DNA of 64,000 bases from Isoetes taiwanensis (taxonomy: Eukaryota > Streptophyta > Lycopodiopsida > Isoetales > Isoetaceae): positions 2,821,821 through 2,885,820 of the forward strand of contig JAJEKV010000057.1 of the NCBI GenBank assembly GCA_021234155.1, read 5' to 3'. Below are positions 33,560 to 45,414 of this stretch, piece by piece. How positions within the stretch are numbered: the first letter of the stretch is position 1; every line of letters begins with the position of its first letter. The position numbers were made by a program, and so were the translations under genes. Below the pieces are notes generated by a model. It saw only the letters and a program-made list of their open reading frames with translations. It did not search any database and was not told the origin of the DNA.

Positions 33560-34266
33560 TTAATGCGGACGAGGGGGCATAACCGAAGTCACAGATCTAT
33601 TACCTCCGAGGTACGATCCCAACAAGCCCTACGAGGCCGTGCTCGGGTAGCTCATGCAAGGCCCGATGGGGCACAACTAACCGAGCATACCGAGCCCCGG
33701 ATATGCAGACACGGACAGCCGGAGGGCGTGACTTTCATCCTCAATGGCTCGCTGACAAAGACCGACAGCACTGGTCCCTCACGCGCCCCGAATCCATCTC
33801 CCCTGTCTCAATGCGGAGGTGGTGTGCACTGCGGCGAATGGAAGCAATCACCCCGCTTTTTCATGGGTAGATGGATGCGCGGTAGTGGTGTGGGCCCCTC
33901 GTGAGCATGGGATTAACACCGTTGTCGATAATTTGCCACCTTGACATGTGACAGGCCTCTGCATCCCAAAGCTTGGCCATGAAGCAAGCATCAAATCGCT
34001 TCAAAGGCAGCAGCGTTCCTTCGGTGTGCACCGGGTCCACATCTGTGTGCCTCGCACATTCCATAGCGAGAACCACCGGGCTTGCTTGTCTTTCTAGCGT
34101 GCTTTGAGTCATTGCGGGCCCATCGCCATCGCCAAAGGGTGGTTTTTAATTCACATACTCAAAAAGCATGTGGGGGCGACACATGTGCCGCAGTCTTGCC
34201 GACCGCCCTTCATTGCCCTTCAAACTGCCCTTCATTGCCCTTCCATAGCCCTTCATTGCCCTTCAA
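33560..34266. other. GC-rich island with a 3' tandem repeat
   Basis: Base composition changes sharply from AT-rich to clearly GC-rich between about 33,560 and 34,130, with many CG dinucleotides, then ends in about three copies of a ~21-bp unit built on GCCCTTCATTGCCCTTC (34,206-34,266). Open frames on both strands are 83-130 codons, with no domain I can name. It may be a fragment of a GC-rich retroelement like the one at 61.6-64 kb; that is inference. Confidence 0.4.
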
Positions 34267-34403
34267 AAAATCATGAGTGTTTTCTATTATATAAAGGATA
34301 TAATGAGCATATTAGTGATGCAAATGATGATGACATAAATTATTTGGTGAAGGTGCTTATATGTGCTGTGATGGTCAAAAAACTGGGTAGGTCAATAAAA
34401 AAG

Positions 34404-34660
34404 TTACCCCAAAGCAAGGTTGGGCAACCGGGCTTCATCCATAGCCACCACCTTCTGGAAGTAAATAACGTGACGTTCCAGCGCAGCCCTCTGTAATGGA
34501 AGGATGCCTGTCTCCTGGAGCAAGATCTGATATGGGACCGTGGATTTCACTCCCAGCGCCCGGGCCAAGAAAGCCTTCTGTACCTGCTCTAGATCGTTCC
34601 AAGTGGTGAGGGATATCACTGGCCCCCACACTTCTGCCCCATAGAGGAGGCAACATGGTT
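34404..34660 (-). pseudogene. LINE C-terminal fragment
   Basis: The minus strand encodes YGAEVWGPVISLTTWNDLEQ followed by VQKAFLARALGVKSTVPYQI and LLQETGILPLQRAAL. This is the region well downstream of the catalytic RT core in many non-LTR elements (the LYG-E-W block, the Q--F-----GV----PY-ILL-E-G block). About 75 codons are left and the flanks are unrelated. It differs in wording from the LINEs at 3-6 and 24 kb, so it probably comes from another family. Confidence 0.65.
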
Positions 34661-37600
34661 AGGAAATTGGCAAGGCAAATAAAATAACAATGGTATGATA
34701 GTTTAGGTGGAAGTTTCAAGACAATGGACATAAGGAAAATGGCAAAGGGATCAAGGAGAAACGGGAATTGGGGAGGAATATGAAAAATGATGAGAAATGC
34801 TAGGAATCAAGGTACCACTACATGAGGTCTTCCAAACGTAAAATTTGATGACTTTCAATCTTCAGTAAAATATCTTCCAATCTTTAGTCAATCCAGTGTC
34901 TTCTAGTGCATAGTTTGACTTCAAAATAAGTTTCCTTTGAATTCAACATCAATTTCCCCTGTCAAGATCTTCCAAACTTCAAGTCTAAGAGCTCAAATAA
35001 AAACAATGGTTAGTATGTTGCCTAGTGGGGGCAACATCTCGCCAAAGAAGGAAAATGGCTAGTCCCCTTAGCCATAAACATGCTAATGTAGTGCCAAAGA
35101 AGAATTTTTACCTTGGACTACATTTTTGGAAAGATGCAAGCTTCAACCAACTCCAACTCTATCAAGTAAGTATCTTCCGAATAGGAGAATGATTAAAGCA
35201 TGTAATAACATAAAAAAAAGGTGACCCAAGAACAAGCCACAATCCAACAACCTACTCAAATATAACTGCACCAGCATATCAATGTGGCAAATCTGATGTA
35301 ATGTAATAGAATTTGCTAAACTGACATATCCCAGCTAACTTAATGATCTCAAATGATGCAAACGAACCGTTATGAGCATCTTTGGCTGCTGCACGATGAG
35401 ATAAAGTGCTGCTCATGTCCAATCTTCCATCCTTTATCACATAGTCATGCTCAAATTTGTTCAACTCTTCCACACTTGAGCTCAAACATGCAAGGAAGTA
35501 GTTTTCTTTGACTCTCAGGCCTCTTTGGACTGTTACAAAGTTGAAACTCAGGGCTGAACCATTCTATGCACACTTTATTCTTCAAATCATCAAAAATCAG
35601 CAATTCTACCTCACAATTTAGTGCTAAATCATCAAAGAAAGCAAATTTCTCCATTTAAACGCATGTAAAGATCATGTTCAGCTGTATTTTCAGCTGGTAT
35701 ACATGTCTCAAATCTGAAGTTCTCATAAAGAGGATTGCTATCATGACTGTCACTAAATTCAAGAGCATATATAACATATCTTTAGAGAGCTCAAATGCCA
35801 AAGTATCAATGCTTTCCACTTCCAATTCACATAACAATGGTTTATCATCATCGAAAAATACTTCACATGTATGAAAAGTCTCAAACTCAGGGCTGCTCAT
35901 GCATCTATCACTCTCTTTCTTAGTGATTAGATTTACCTCATTGGACTTCAAACTTGCTGATAAAGATACATTCTCCAAGATTTAATAGCTGGTCTCATGT
36001 GTTTCATAACCAAAACATTCAAATCTTGGACTGTCATGGCTGATTTTATATGAACCATCTTCAAAGCATTCAAGTTTTGGATTATTATGATAGTTAACAT
36101 GCTCTAACTGTTGTAAATTCTCATTTTCACATGCAAGAACATGATAACGTTTCCCAAGCATAGGAGAAGTATGCAAATTTACCTTCTTAAGCTTCAAACT
36201 TGCTGCTGGAACTTCATTTTCAGATTTGGCATGATCAAGAACATATTTTGGAATGCTCTACCTTTTTATTTAAATACTTTAGAAGAATATGTACTTCAAC
36301 AGACTTCTCAAAAGCTTTATAAATGGAATGAAAAGTACATTTTGCTTAGAGCTTACGTATCTTCTTGAAACTGAAAAACATGGAGGTCATAGCTGCAGTT
36401 CCTGAAGATGTCGGGCCATTTCTGTTTCTATTGTTGAGGATACTTGCGCCATAATCAAATGTCGCTGCTGCCATAGAAGGTAGAGTTGCATCCCGAAGAT
36501 GTCGTCTTGCGAAACTTAGATGGTGCAGTGCTAATAATCTTGACATGACCGGCGTTGTCTCTCATCCTGACATTGTGCTGGACGAGCAATCTTCTACTTG
36601 AAAATGCTTCCCGAAGTGTTTTAAGTCGAAGCTTTGCTTGGGCTCTGGCCATTTCTCCCTCATACTTGCTCATTCGAAAAATTGACCTTGGTTTATAGCT
36701 GTGCTTCTTTATTTCATCCTTTGGCAGTCAAAGTGATGGAGACTCTCAATCTAAATGCTAAACCCCTAAAAGATGACTCTAAACTCGTGTTTCTACACTA
36801 TTTGTTTGAGCACTCGAGATATACAATAGGCATATACACACTTACATTGGGATTTCAATTCATCCACTTTTCTAATTTATATAAGAGGATATGCTTAAAT
36901 GTTTATACTCCTTTATGATTTCTCCTCCTCCTATTGCGTTTGATTTTTCGATTTTACTGCATATTCCTCGTTCTGGTTGACTCCAGGATTCCTTGAGGTG
37001 CGGCTACTATAGTTGACCTTCATGTCTGATCTGAAATCGTCATCCCAAGTTGCTGTCATGTGGAGTGTGGTGACCGCTTGGCGTCCCTACATGCAGTGTG
37101 CCATGGTAAGGTTGAAGATGTATAGTGCCATTGATCGCTTGAATAGGATCACCTGGTTGTTGCAGTCGAGCATTCTGGCATGCCTTCGAAGTTATAAAGT
37201 GGCGATCGGTAGGTAAACGGTGTCATTTCTCTACAGGTTGAATTTGTGAGCGCGACTTCTGTTGCTTAGACTTTATCGTTGCGAGATGCCTTCCCAGTTT
37301 CTGAAAGTGTGGTCATCTCCATTGCACACATCATCACTCCTTTGGGCTGTCTTTGAGTGGTCTGTGGTTGTTGGCTAAGTCGACATTTGGGTCGGGTCCA
37401 CTCGAGTCTCGAATCACTTGGTTGAAGCACTGAAAGTCGTCCTTCCTCTGGTTTCCAGGCATTTGTGGATCTGGAATTCTGGTTCGAACCGACTATCCTC
37501 CTCCTTAATCTTGCCCCTGATGTTGATATAGGCCTTCAAGTTGGAGATGTTCTTCCCCTGATACGTGTCTCTTCTCCTTCCTCCATCATGATCCCCTATT

Positions 37601-38476
37601 TTTTGAAATCGATGAAGTCGTTATCGTCTTCCTACTGGTGCAAGGGAGCTAGGAGCTCGTCATGGCTGAACTTGGGTGTTTTTCAGTTATCTAGCTTTGT
37701 TACACCTTTTGTTGACATTGCTTGACATCAGCTTGAGTTGCTAGGTTGCGAGATCGTGGTGGTCTTCCCTTCGATTTCCATGTGCTCCTGTGTCGCTATG
37801 AATTGTCGTTTCGACGGAAGATTATGCTCTTTAACCCTAACTCGTGATGCTAATCTAGACTTCCCCGTTCGATATACTCCTGCACCTGTGTATGTTTCTG
37901 CCTTGCATTCTTCCATTTGCACTCATGTGCGTTGAGTCGGTGAAGGGGTCGAGATCTTCTTTCTGATGTGAGCTTGTGGATGTGGCAATTGGGTGCTTGA
38001 TAGTCCAGAAGATTCTTGATGTGGATGATTAACATATGTCTTCCATTTGACGAAGATTGCTGATATGCCAGTGGTGCCCTATATTACTCGTGTTGTTTGT
38101 AGAGGTGTTTGCCATTGTGCTTCTCTCTCTTGGATCTGCCTTTAACTCTCCTCCCTTCATTTGTTAATACGTCGCCTGGGTCCTCAATGTCTTCAAGAAG
38201 TTGTGCCTTTTTCTCTTCTGTGGCTCTAGCCTCGCACTTCAAAAGCAAATGCTCGTATATCCTAGAGTCTAAGGGTTCAAATCAAACGACTACTTGAAGG
38301 GCTCTCCTACAACATCCTAGGCTCTATAAGCAAGCAAGATGGCTCGGCCAGTATTAATAGAGACATACCTATAGGTTTCATATGGAAATTAGGACATGTG
38401 AGCTTTGTTTTACAAATCCTTCATAATGTTTGGGATATACTCTGAGATCCTAGAAAAGGTTGGTTTTGGGGGGTCC
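34661..38476. other. stretch with decayed, unassigned coding traces
   Basis: Between 36,197 and 35,279 the minus strand has successive acidic frames separated by single stops, with recurrent phrases such as SPRFECFGYE, NPKLECFEDG, SPEFETFHTC and SPEFQLCNSP, as if an old repeat-containing protein gene were decaying. At 36,673-36,455 a further basic frame (ARAQAKLRLKTLREAF) occurs. I recognise no family in either. From 37,000 to 38,476 no convincing frame is visible. Confidence 0.3.
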
Positions 38477-38481
38477 AATAC
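38477..38481 (+). repeat. 5-bp target duplication (left) of small LTR element
   Basis: AATAC immediately outside the left LTR, matched by AATAC at 40,225-40,229 outside the right LTR. Confidence 0.9.
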
Positions 38482-38779
38482 TGTTATGAATGCTCTATTC
38501 TTTTCTAAGGAATCTATGGATAGCCAAGCCCAACCTGGAAACTAGAATTCAAGAGCTTTCCAACAAGGTAAGGATCGCCGATTTCTGAGTTGTCTTAAAA
38601 TTGTCCTTCTATTTATAGGTAACAACATCTTTTTTTGCCTTTTTGCTTCTAAATAAAGGTCAAGGTTTATTTCTCTTTGATAATATCAAGGTTTAGACAT
38701 ACTAGATGGCCTTCTTACTTGATGATATCAATAAATAAATATTATTCCATGCAAGGCCACTCCCCCGAGCACCATATCA
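38482..38779 (-). repeat. LTR (3' LTR in element orientation)
   Basis: 298 bp, direct copy of 39,903-40,224. It lacks the short CGGAAATATCACG-type segment present in the other LTR. Confidence 0.9.
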
Positions 38780-39122
38780 ATTCCTTTCCTTCTCAAGACT
38801 GATTGTCGATCATCTTTCGTAAAGATTTACATCCCTTCTCAAAGACTATCAATTCCTTCCCTTCTCAAGATTGATCGCCCTTGATCGCCATTATATCTGA
38901 AAGGAAACTATCAAACCTCCCTTTCAAAATTGATCTTCAATCAATTTCTAAAAAGCGTGTTAGTCTTTCCCTTCTTGGGACCAATCTTGTCCCTCTAAGA
39001 AAGTTCTTTTTCTAATCTTCCAAGGCAGGGTTCGCTCTTAGACAGAAAAATCTCCATATTGATCCATCAAGTAGCCATCGATCACTTGAACAGTCATGGC
39101 ATTCCGAACCCTTTCCAGTCCT

Positions 39123-39206
39123 TCAAGTTAAATGTCACCATTTAACTTGAACAAGAAAGTAAACCCTTTCCAGTCCTTCAAGTTAAATATCACTATTCAA
39201 CTTGAA
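39123..39206. repeat. two tandem hairpins inside the TRIM-like element
   Basis: A perfect hairpin with 12-bp arms, TCAAGTTAAATG and CATTTAACTTGA, with a 4-base loop (39,123-39,150) is followed 55 bp later by a near-perfect copy (39,179-39,206). Both sit in a ~55-bp tandem unit opening with CCCTTTCCAGTCCTTCAAG. Confidence 0.85.
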
Positions 39207-39444
39207 TAAGAAAGATCCCCCCCCCCCCTTCTATTCTCAGGAATAGACTTATTTCCTCGAGAAGGTCTCCAAAGACCACAAGTTGTGAACATCAACTTAA
39301 TTTGTCTCAAAGTATAGGCTAGTTTAAAACAAAATGTTTACTAACCTCCACTAGAAGCACCAACTTCTGATCATTTTCTATTTCAGTTTGCAATCTCCAG
39401 CACCAACCAGAAGACCTGCGAATATCAGGAATAGCAAACATTCT

Positions 39445-39575
39445 ATTCACCTGGACATGAGCACCAACTCATTCCATTCACTTGGACATGGCGTTAACTC
39501 ATTCTAACCTCTTGAACATGGCATCAGCTCATTCCAATCATGTGGACAAGAACAACAACTCTTTGTATTCACCTG
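39445..39575. repeat. ~30-bp degenerate tandem repeat inside the TRIM-like element
   Basis: About four units with the pattern ATTCACCTGGACATG then AACTCATTCC. They make up much of the right half of the element interior. Confidence 0.65.
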
Positions 39576-39888
39576 GTTTGGATCGTGATCTCAAAATAGC
39601 GCCAACCATTTATGACAATCACTAGCCTCACCCACAAGGATGCAATAAGAAATATCTAAAGATTCTAATTACAATCCTTAAACATCAATTTCATACCATA
39701 CAAGAGGTAAATGATTTGCAATTTGCTCCTCTTGGACCTCTTGTGTTGCTTTCTTTTCACCTTTACTCTTCTCGGTTTCAGATGTTCTCGCTTCTTGCAT
39801 TGTCTTAAGAGATCTTGTGTGTTGCTAAGCTACTCAAATTTCCAACGCTTCCATCACCCGCAGCTCCACTGGTAAAGACCGGAACTGA

Positions 39889-39902
39889 GCTCTAGTACCA
39901 AT
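39889..39902 (-). other. putative primer-binding site of the TRIM-like element
   Basis: On the minus strand TGGTACTAGAGC lies two bases inside the LTR. It matches the plant initiator-Met primer-binding sequence TGGTATCAGAGC except for a two-base swap. Confidence 0.7.
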
Positions 39903-40224
39903 TGTTATGAATGCTCTATTCTTCCGTAAGGAATCTATGGACAACCAAGCCCAATCTGGAAACTAGACCTCAAGAGCTTTCTAACAAGGTAAGGATCGCC
40001 GATTTTCTGAGTTGTGGTTGCGGAAATATCACGTCTTAAAGTTGTCCTTCTATTTATAGGTAACAACATCTTTTTTTGCCTTTTTGCTTCTAAATAAAGG
40101 TCAAGGCTTATTTCTAGCTCTTTCTTTGATAATATCAAGGTTTAGACATACTGCATGGCTTTCTTACTTGATCATATCAATAAATATTGTTCCATGCAAG
40201 GCCACTCCCCCGAGCACCATATCA
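39903..40224 (-). repeat. LTR (5' LTR in element orientation), cut by the tandem duplication
   Basis: 322 bp, direct copy of the left LTR. The 5.3-kb tandem duplication starts inside it at 40,085, so its last ~140 bp, with the AATAC target duplication, are also present at 45,415-45,561. Confidence 0.9.
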
Positions 40225-41279
40225 AATACTCTACACATGGAGTGACTTGTGCAGCTCTAGACTCTAGCTCCCTTCTAGATATCCTGGCAATAGGGAGTGT
40301 CAATGTGGCAGCTAAATTAAATTCTAGTGGAAAGGCAACAGAATTAGGTCAAGGTTTATGCCCCTGGCATGAGAAGAGGTGATATAACAATACTTGAGCT
40401 TGTTTTTCTATGTTGAGGGTCTAGATGACTATAGCAAAGGAATGTTCTTGAGCACTTCTATCAAGGAGTAAGGCATCAACTTCGAGCTCAGAGAAAGACT
40501 TACGAGTTCCTAATGCAGTATTGCTTCTATTTATAAACAAATCCTAGTTTTGAAAACAAAATTTAGAGTTTGAGAAATTTTGGTCATTTTGATGTGGGGT
40601 ATAACATGTCTAGTCTAATTTAAGATCATAAATGGATTCTAGACTGTCTAATGGTCCTATTGCAATAAACTTCATGTGATTTGGAGGTGTCTAGGTCAAG
40701 TTATGAAGGCTCAAAATTTTGACTACTCGCACAGTGTGCTAGAGCATGGAGCTAAAAATTAGGTAGAGTCCAAGGTGCACTCTGTGAGTATTGGCAGACA
40801 GTTTTGGTCCTAAATGACTCTAACGGTTTGGTATGATATCATTTTCCTATCCTACTCGAGGAATGGAGTCGGATGTATCCTTGGGCCTACCTTGGAAGCC
40901 AACAAACATTTTGAAAAAACATAGGTGCAAAATGTATGTCTTCCAAATTATATAAGATTTGGTTATGCTCGTTCACATCCGGCTCATTCATGTGTGTGCA
41001 AAATTACTTCAAACCAAGATGAATCTGCAGATCAAAGGCCTTTAATATAAGGTTGGACAAACAATGTGTGATATTTACGCTACCAACCTCATTAGGAAAC
41101 TGTTTAAATCTAAACTTCAGATGTACCAAAATAGACAGGGCTTAATCATAGGAAATACCTTTTATTCTGTTGAAACAGATATCCTTCCAAGCACTATCAA
41201 AAAAGTTGGCATACAACACAATGACACAGTATTCATACACGAGTTTATAGGTGGCCTCTAGTGGTGTGACATTAAAATA

Positions 41280-41405
<126 letters not shown>

Positions 41406-43030
41406 GTTACTCACCCTATAACTTATTTACAATACAATTAAGCTTAACTTATAGGACATCCATGTCATTGAATCTATGGTGAATGTAAAGAACAGGGTGG
41501 ATTCCACACAGCGGAAGGCAATTAATTTAAACTTTATCATTAATGCTGGAACTTCCAACTCGGCCCTCATCTCCCGGTAATTAGAGAAAGCATTTTTAGA
41601 GCTCAAGGCAACAGAGATTACCTAATTAATGGACTGTGCATTTTTTTTCCCCTTTCGTTTCCTTCTAACCTAATACAGGCACATCCCAATACACGTGTTT
41701 GGCAACGTAAATAATAGAACTCAAACAAAAATCAAACCGATTTATATATATACCGATGGTATACTTATTTTTCGATGAATTGGATTGAATTGTTTTGATT
41801 TTTATCATCGACAAAAATAAGAGAAATAAATATATTTTTAGCCCATCAATATCACCTCAAAAGCGACTTGTGTGATGTTCCGTGATTCAACAAATGATTT
41901 GCAATATCATCTACATTATGAAGGATTCTCACATTTCATGGTGCTTTGGACCGTGGAAGAATTTTTCTGAAATATATTTATAAGATAGAAAATCCCACAA
42001 GATTTAAGCTATTCAACATTTGCGGTGGGTGATATATGATGCACAAAGATACCATGTTGACAAGTACTTTCATTAGTATATGCAACTATTTGCAAACTCT
42101 TGAACTTACATCCCATTTCTCATTCGTTTAATATCTAGTAAGAGCCTAGCAAGATAGCTCACCGCCCAACCACAAGATAGAATGGTCCCCGAGGTCCCCT
42201 CGAGCAACATATATAGCTTGTCTACCCTTACTCCCTAAAAGGCCCGGGCTAGATCACCAAGTCTCTTGTCTAGTTCATGTAGGCCATAAATATTGATTTA
42301 GAGCTCGGGCATTTCTAGCATGTTGCCCCAAACAAATCTTTGTGTGCATGCGGGATGCTTTGTTCTTGTACAAAACACCTTATTGATGCTTCCCTGTCAT
42401 AAATATCTCCTCATGCATGTAAAAAAATATAGAGCTAAATAAGTACATTCAGTAGCTCAATATCTTACAAATTAATCCATCTAGCCGGATGTCGCAAACA
42501 ACATCAATGAAAGATCGTGATGATGCAAATCTCCGGTGGCGAGATTGGAGATTGATTTCAACAAGACAGCCAATTTCTTCTTTGATGGTGTTAGCACACC
42601 AATTCTGGATGGATGAGCTGTTGTTCGTTTCTCCTTTCAACATTTTGTCCGGTCCAAATCAACCCCATATAATGATGCATTTTGATAATGAGATTAAAAA
42701 AGGGGCATTTTAGGAAAAATTGTATATTTCTTGCCCACATGTTTGTCAACTGCTTTGCGATTCAAGAAAGTAGAAAACTCGATGTGGGCTATTGGGAAAT
42801 GCTAAGAAGAGCTCTCTTGCATCTATTCTTGGAGGGGCCGTCCCAAATATTGTGGCCGCAGAGATCCTGTTTCCCTTCATGTCTTCCTTTATCCGAATAT
42901 AGAATTTCGAGATCCTTTTTTACGCCTTTGAAAATCAAGTGCATTCTATAAAAGAAGAATGTATGGTGGAAAAGCTTCCACTGTTATATATAGGGTGCCC
43001 TTGTAATGAGGCCCTCTTCACTATTTGGCA

Positions 43031-45414
43031 CTATTTTGCTTCCGTGTTTTTCCCATCCCGAATATGGGATTTTAAGTCTAGCCTTCCTTTTGCAATTTTT
43101 TCTGCCCTCCCTTTCGGATCAGCAACTATTGCTAAGGTGCTTTGTCGACGAAAAATGCGCTTAGGCGAATCGAACTTTTAGGTGTAACATCTCCCATTTT
43201 CTCCTCAATTTCTTTCACAACCGAAACAAGCTCTTTGCTGCATAAACGCACCATTAAAAACTTTCATTGAATTGGCTTCGGGGGTTGTTTGAAATCCTTT
43301 AATTCTAAATCCATGCAATAGGAAGAATCCTTCACCAATGACGTAGTGAATACCCTTTAGCAATAAATATCCCTCTCGAAGTTCTAGAAGGAAGAAAAGG
43401 AGAACCCATGGCCCATAAGTGGACTTTTAATGTTTTACTCATCGATACACTGATTGTTATATTTGCTACCTCCCATGATAAGCATCGGACTTTGAAGATT
43501 CGGAACACCTTGAAGAGATGCATCCCGCAAACCATATGGATAATTAGAATATAGAACATGCGAAAAACAAAAATAGAAAAACGTATTCCATGCTAACATA
43601 TTTGAGCATGTCCCGAATATTATAAGGGTAGTCATATGGGGTGGAGGACTAGAAGCTCAAAAATCATGAGGCCGGGATAACCGTGATCGATCAAGCCAGA
43701 GTGTCGAGCCACTAGCGCAAAGACCCGGAGACAATTTCCTAAAGTCCGCACCCCAATTCTTCTCTTGCACTCTGTATCAATCAAAATATCATAACACATG
43801 GTAGGACATGATCTACGATAACAAAATGCTTCTAAAAACCTACATAAAATTCTTATACATCACGCCATTACGAGAACCAATGTGTTAGCTTATGATTATG
43901 GACAAGCCTCAATGTGAACTCCTATCGCCTATGGACAACTTTCAAAAGTTTCGCTTAAGGACACAAACTTTTCACGTTTTCAAAGTTTTCCAGCTATCAA
44001 GTTATGGAACAAAGCAGTAATTAGATCATAGCAAAATACGGGATCTAGGCTTGAAAGGGTAGCACAAAAACAAGGCGATTCAAAATGGCGGGAAGAACCT
44101 GTGTTGGTTTTGGGAGTTCATTCCGGATCTTCGACATAGAAATGAAATATTAGATATTAGTAATACATTATCTATGCATATCGAGAACATGGTCCTATGC
44201 GGACTCTAGACTGCCATATCGGCACAAATGAGCTTAACTGTTTATCTTCCGGACTCGAGCCAAGCCTTTTGGTCTAATCGACGCGTATCCAATGTGTCTA
44301 TGTGCGTGAAGGAATTGAAGGCTTGTAGTGCACATTCAAAATTATGGTATCGTAAGAAGCATGTTTAAAGGACGGGTTTTAACTGACACGGCTATTCCAT
44401 GAGGATATATGTTCACTTCCATTGCTATATTAAGGATTCGTATCGTTCTTTGTTGCACGTTTTCAAATGCCCATAGCAAGTCGAGGACAACATTTACAAT
44501 GCCTTGCCCGCCGGGGACCAATGCAAAGATAGTCACTGAAGTACATCCCTAATGTCACACAACAAATCTTCCCCTTTTCAGTAAAGAGCCCGCAACAAAT
44601 AAAACATGCTTGAAAAAGAAGAAAACACATAGATCCCGATGTGATCCAAGTTGCATATATCATTTAAGGGCCAAGAAAGAACAGACGACGCCTTTGAAGG
44701 ACATGACAAAGACATAAAGGAAATTAAATTTAGGTAACAATTGACAGAGGCTATGACACAAAAATAGCTACAAAGATGGGAGAATCCCCATTTTTTTTTT
44801 TTTTTTTTGGGGGTTTCAACAGAGGCTAGATACATACCCGTATGGAAGGGAGAAACCAACGCTTTGTAGGGCCCCAAGTAGTGCAAGTACTTGGCCTTTG
44901 GTTTTGCACATGCTTGATGCTCCTATAATGCATGTCAAAGTCACATAGTTTGGCTCCAAACCTTCATCCTTCATCTCTTTTAGCTTCGAATAGCTAATGT
45001 GTAATCTCCAAACCTTTAAATATGCATCAATTAAAGATGTGTATTGCCTTACATCAGGATTTATCCCCCGCATCACGAAGACTATCAAAATTGTTTCTCC
45101 CTCCCTCCGGCCGAACCACCCTTTCCATAGGAGTCCATTAACATGTGAAGGGTAACTGGTGTAGGTCGTAAGCCCATGTCCTTCATTTTGCTAATCATGG
45201 CTTCAGCAAGCCGGTGTTTTCCAGCTTTCCTATAGACATTGATAATGGCATTGAAGACTACCTCATCTGGCTTACAGCCACTTTCCAACATGCTATTGAA
45301 AACAGCTTCTGCTGATTCCCAAGAATGCAACTTTCCATATGCAGATATCAGCATCGTGTAGGATGCAATGTCTGGTGTGGATCCCACTTTATGCATCTTC
45401 TGAAATAGTGTCTG
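43031..45414 (-). pseudogene. EMB1270: detached 3' half of EMB1270-like gene
   Basis: Counterpart of 48,200-50,588. It contains the last ~130 codons of exon 1 (the part to about 45,120 intact), then exons 2, 3 and 4 with frameshifts. Damage includes a changed exon 1 end (CCCCCGCATC for CCCTGCATC), exon 3 with GTCTTTGCGC in place of GTGCTGCGC on the minus strand, and exon 4 broken several times. It has no start codon or promoter of its own: its 5' end is joined to retrotransposon LTR sequence at 45,415. Most differences from the intact copy fall at CAG/CTG, so some of the apparent damage may be sequencing error. A protein product is not expected. Confidence 0.9.

Larger units (their letters stand above)
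38482..40224 (-). mobile_element. complete small non-autonomous LTR retrotransposon (TRIM-like)
   Basis: Two direct LTRs, 298 bp (38,482-38,779) and 322 bp (39,903-40,224), flank about 1.12 kb without coding capacity. In minus orientation each LTR begins TGATATGGTG and ends CATTCATAACA, giving TG...CA ends. Next to the right LTR, on the minus strand, is a primer-binding site like that for initiator Met tRNA (TGGTACTAGAGC, near 39,889-39,902). Next to the left LTR is a purine tract (GAGAAGGAAAGGAAT). Perfect 5-bp duplications (AATAC) lie outside both ends. The interior is largely short tandem repeats. It must depend on proteins of an autonomous element. The LTRs differ by several substitutions and a 12-14 bp indel, so insertion is not recent. 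Confidence 0.9.

Noticed and set aside
33563-33904. 113-codon gene in the GC-rich island
   Set aside because: Long chance frames are expected in GC-rich DNA; opposite-strand frames of similar length exist and no family matches.
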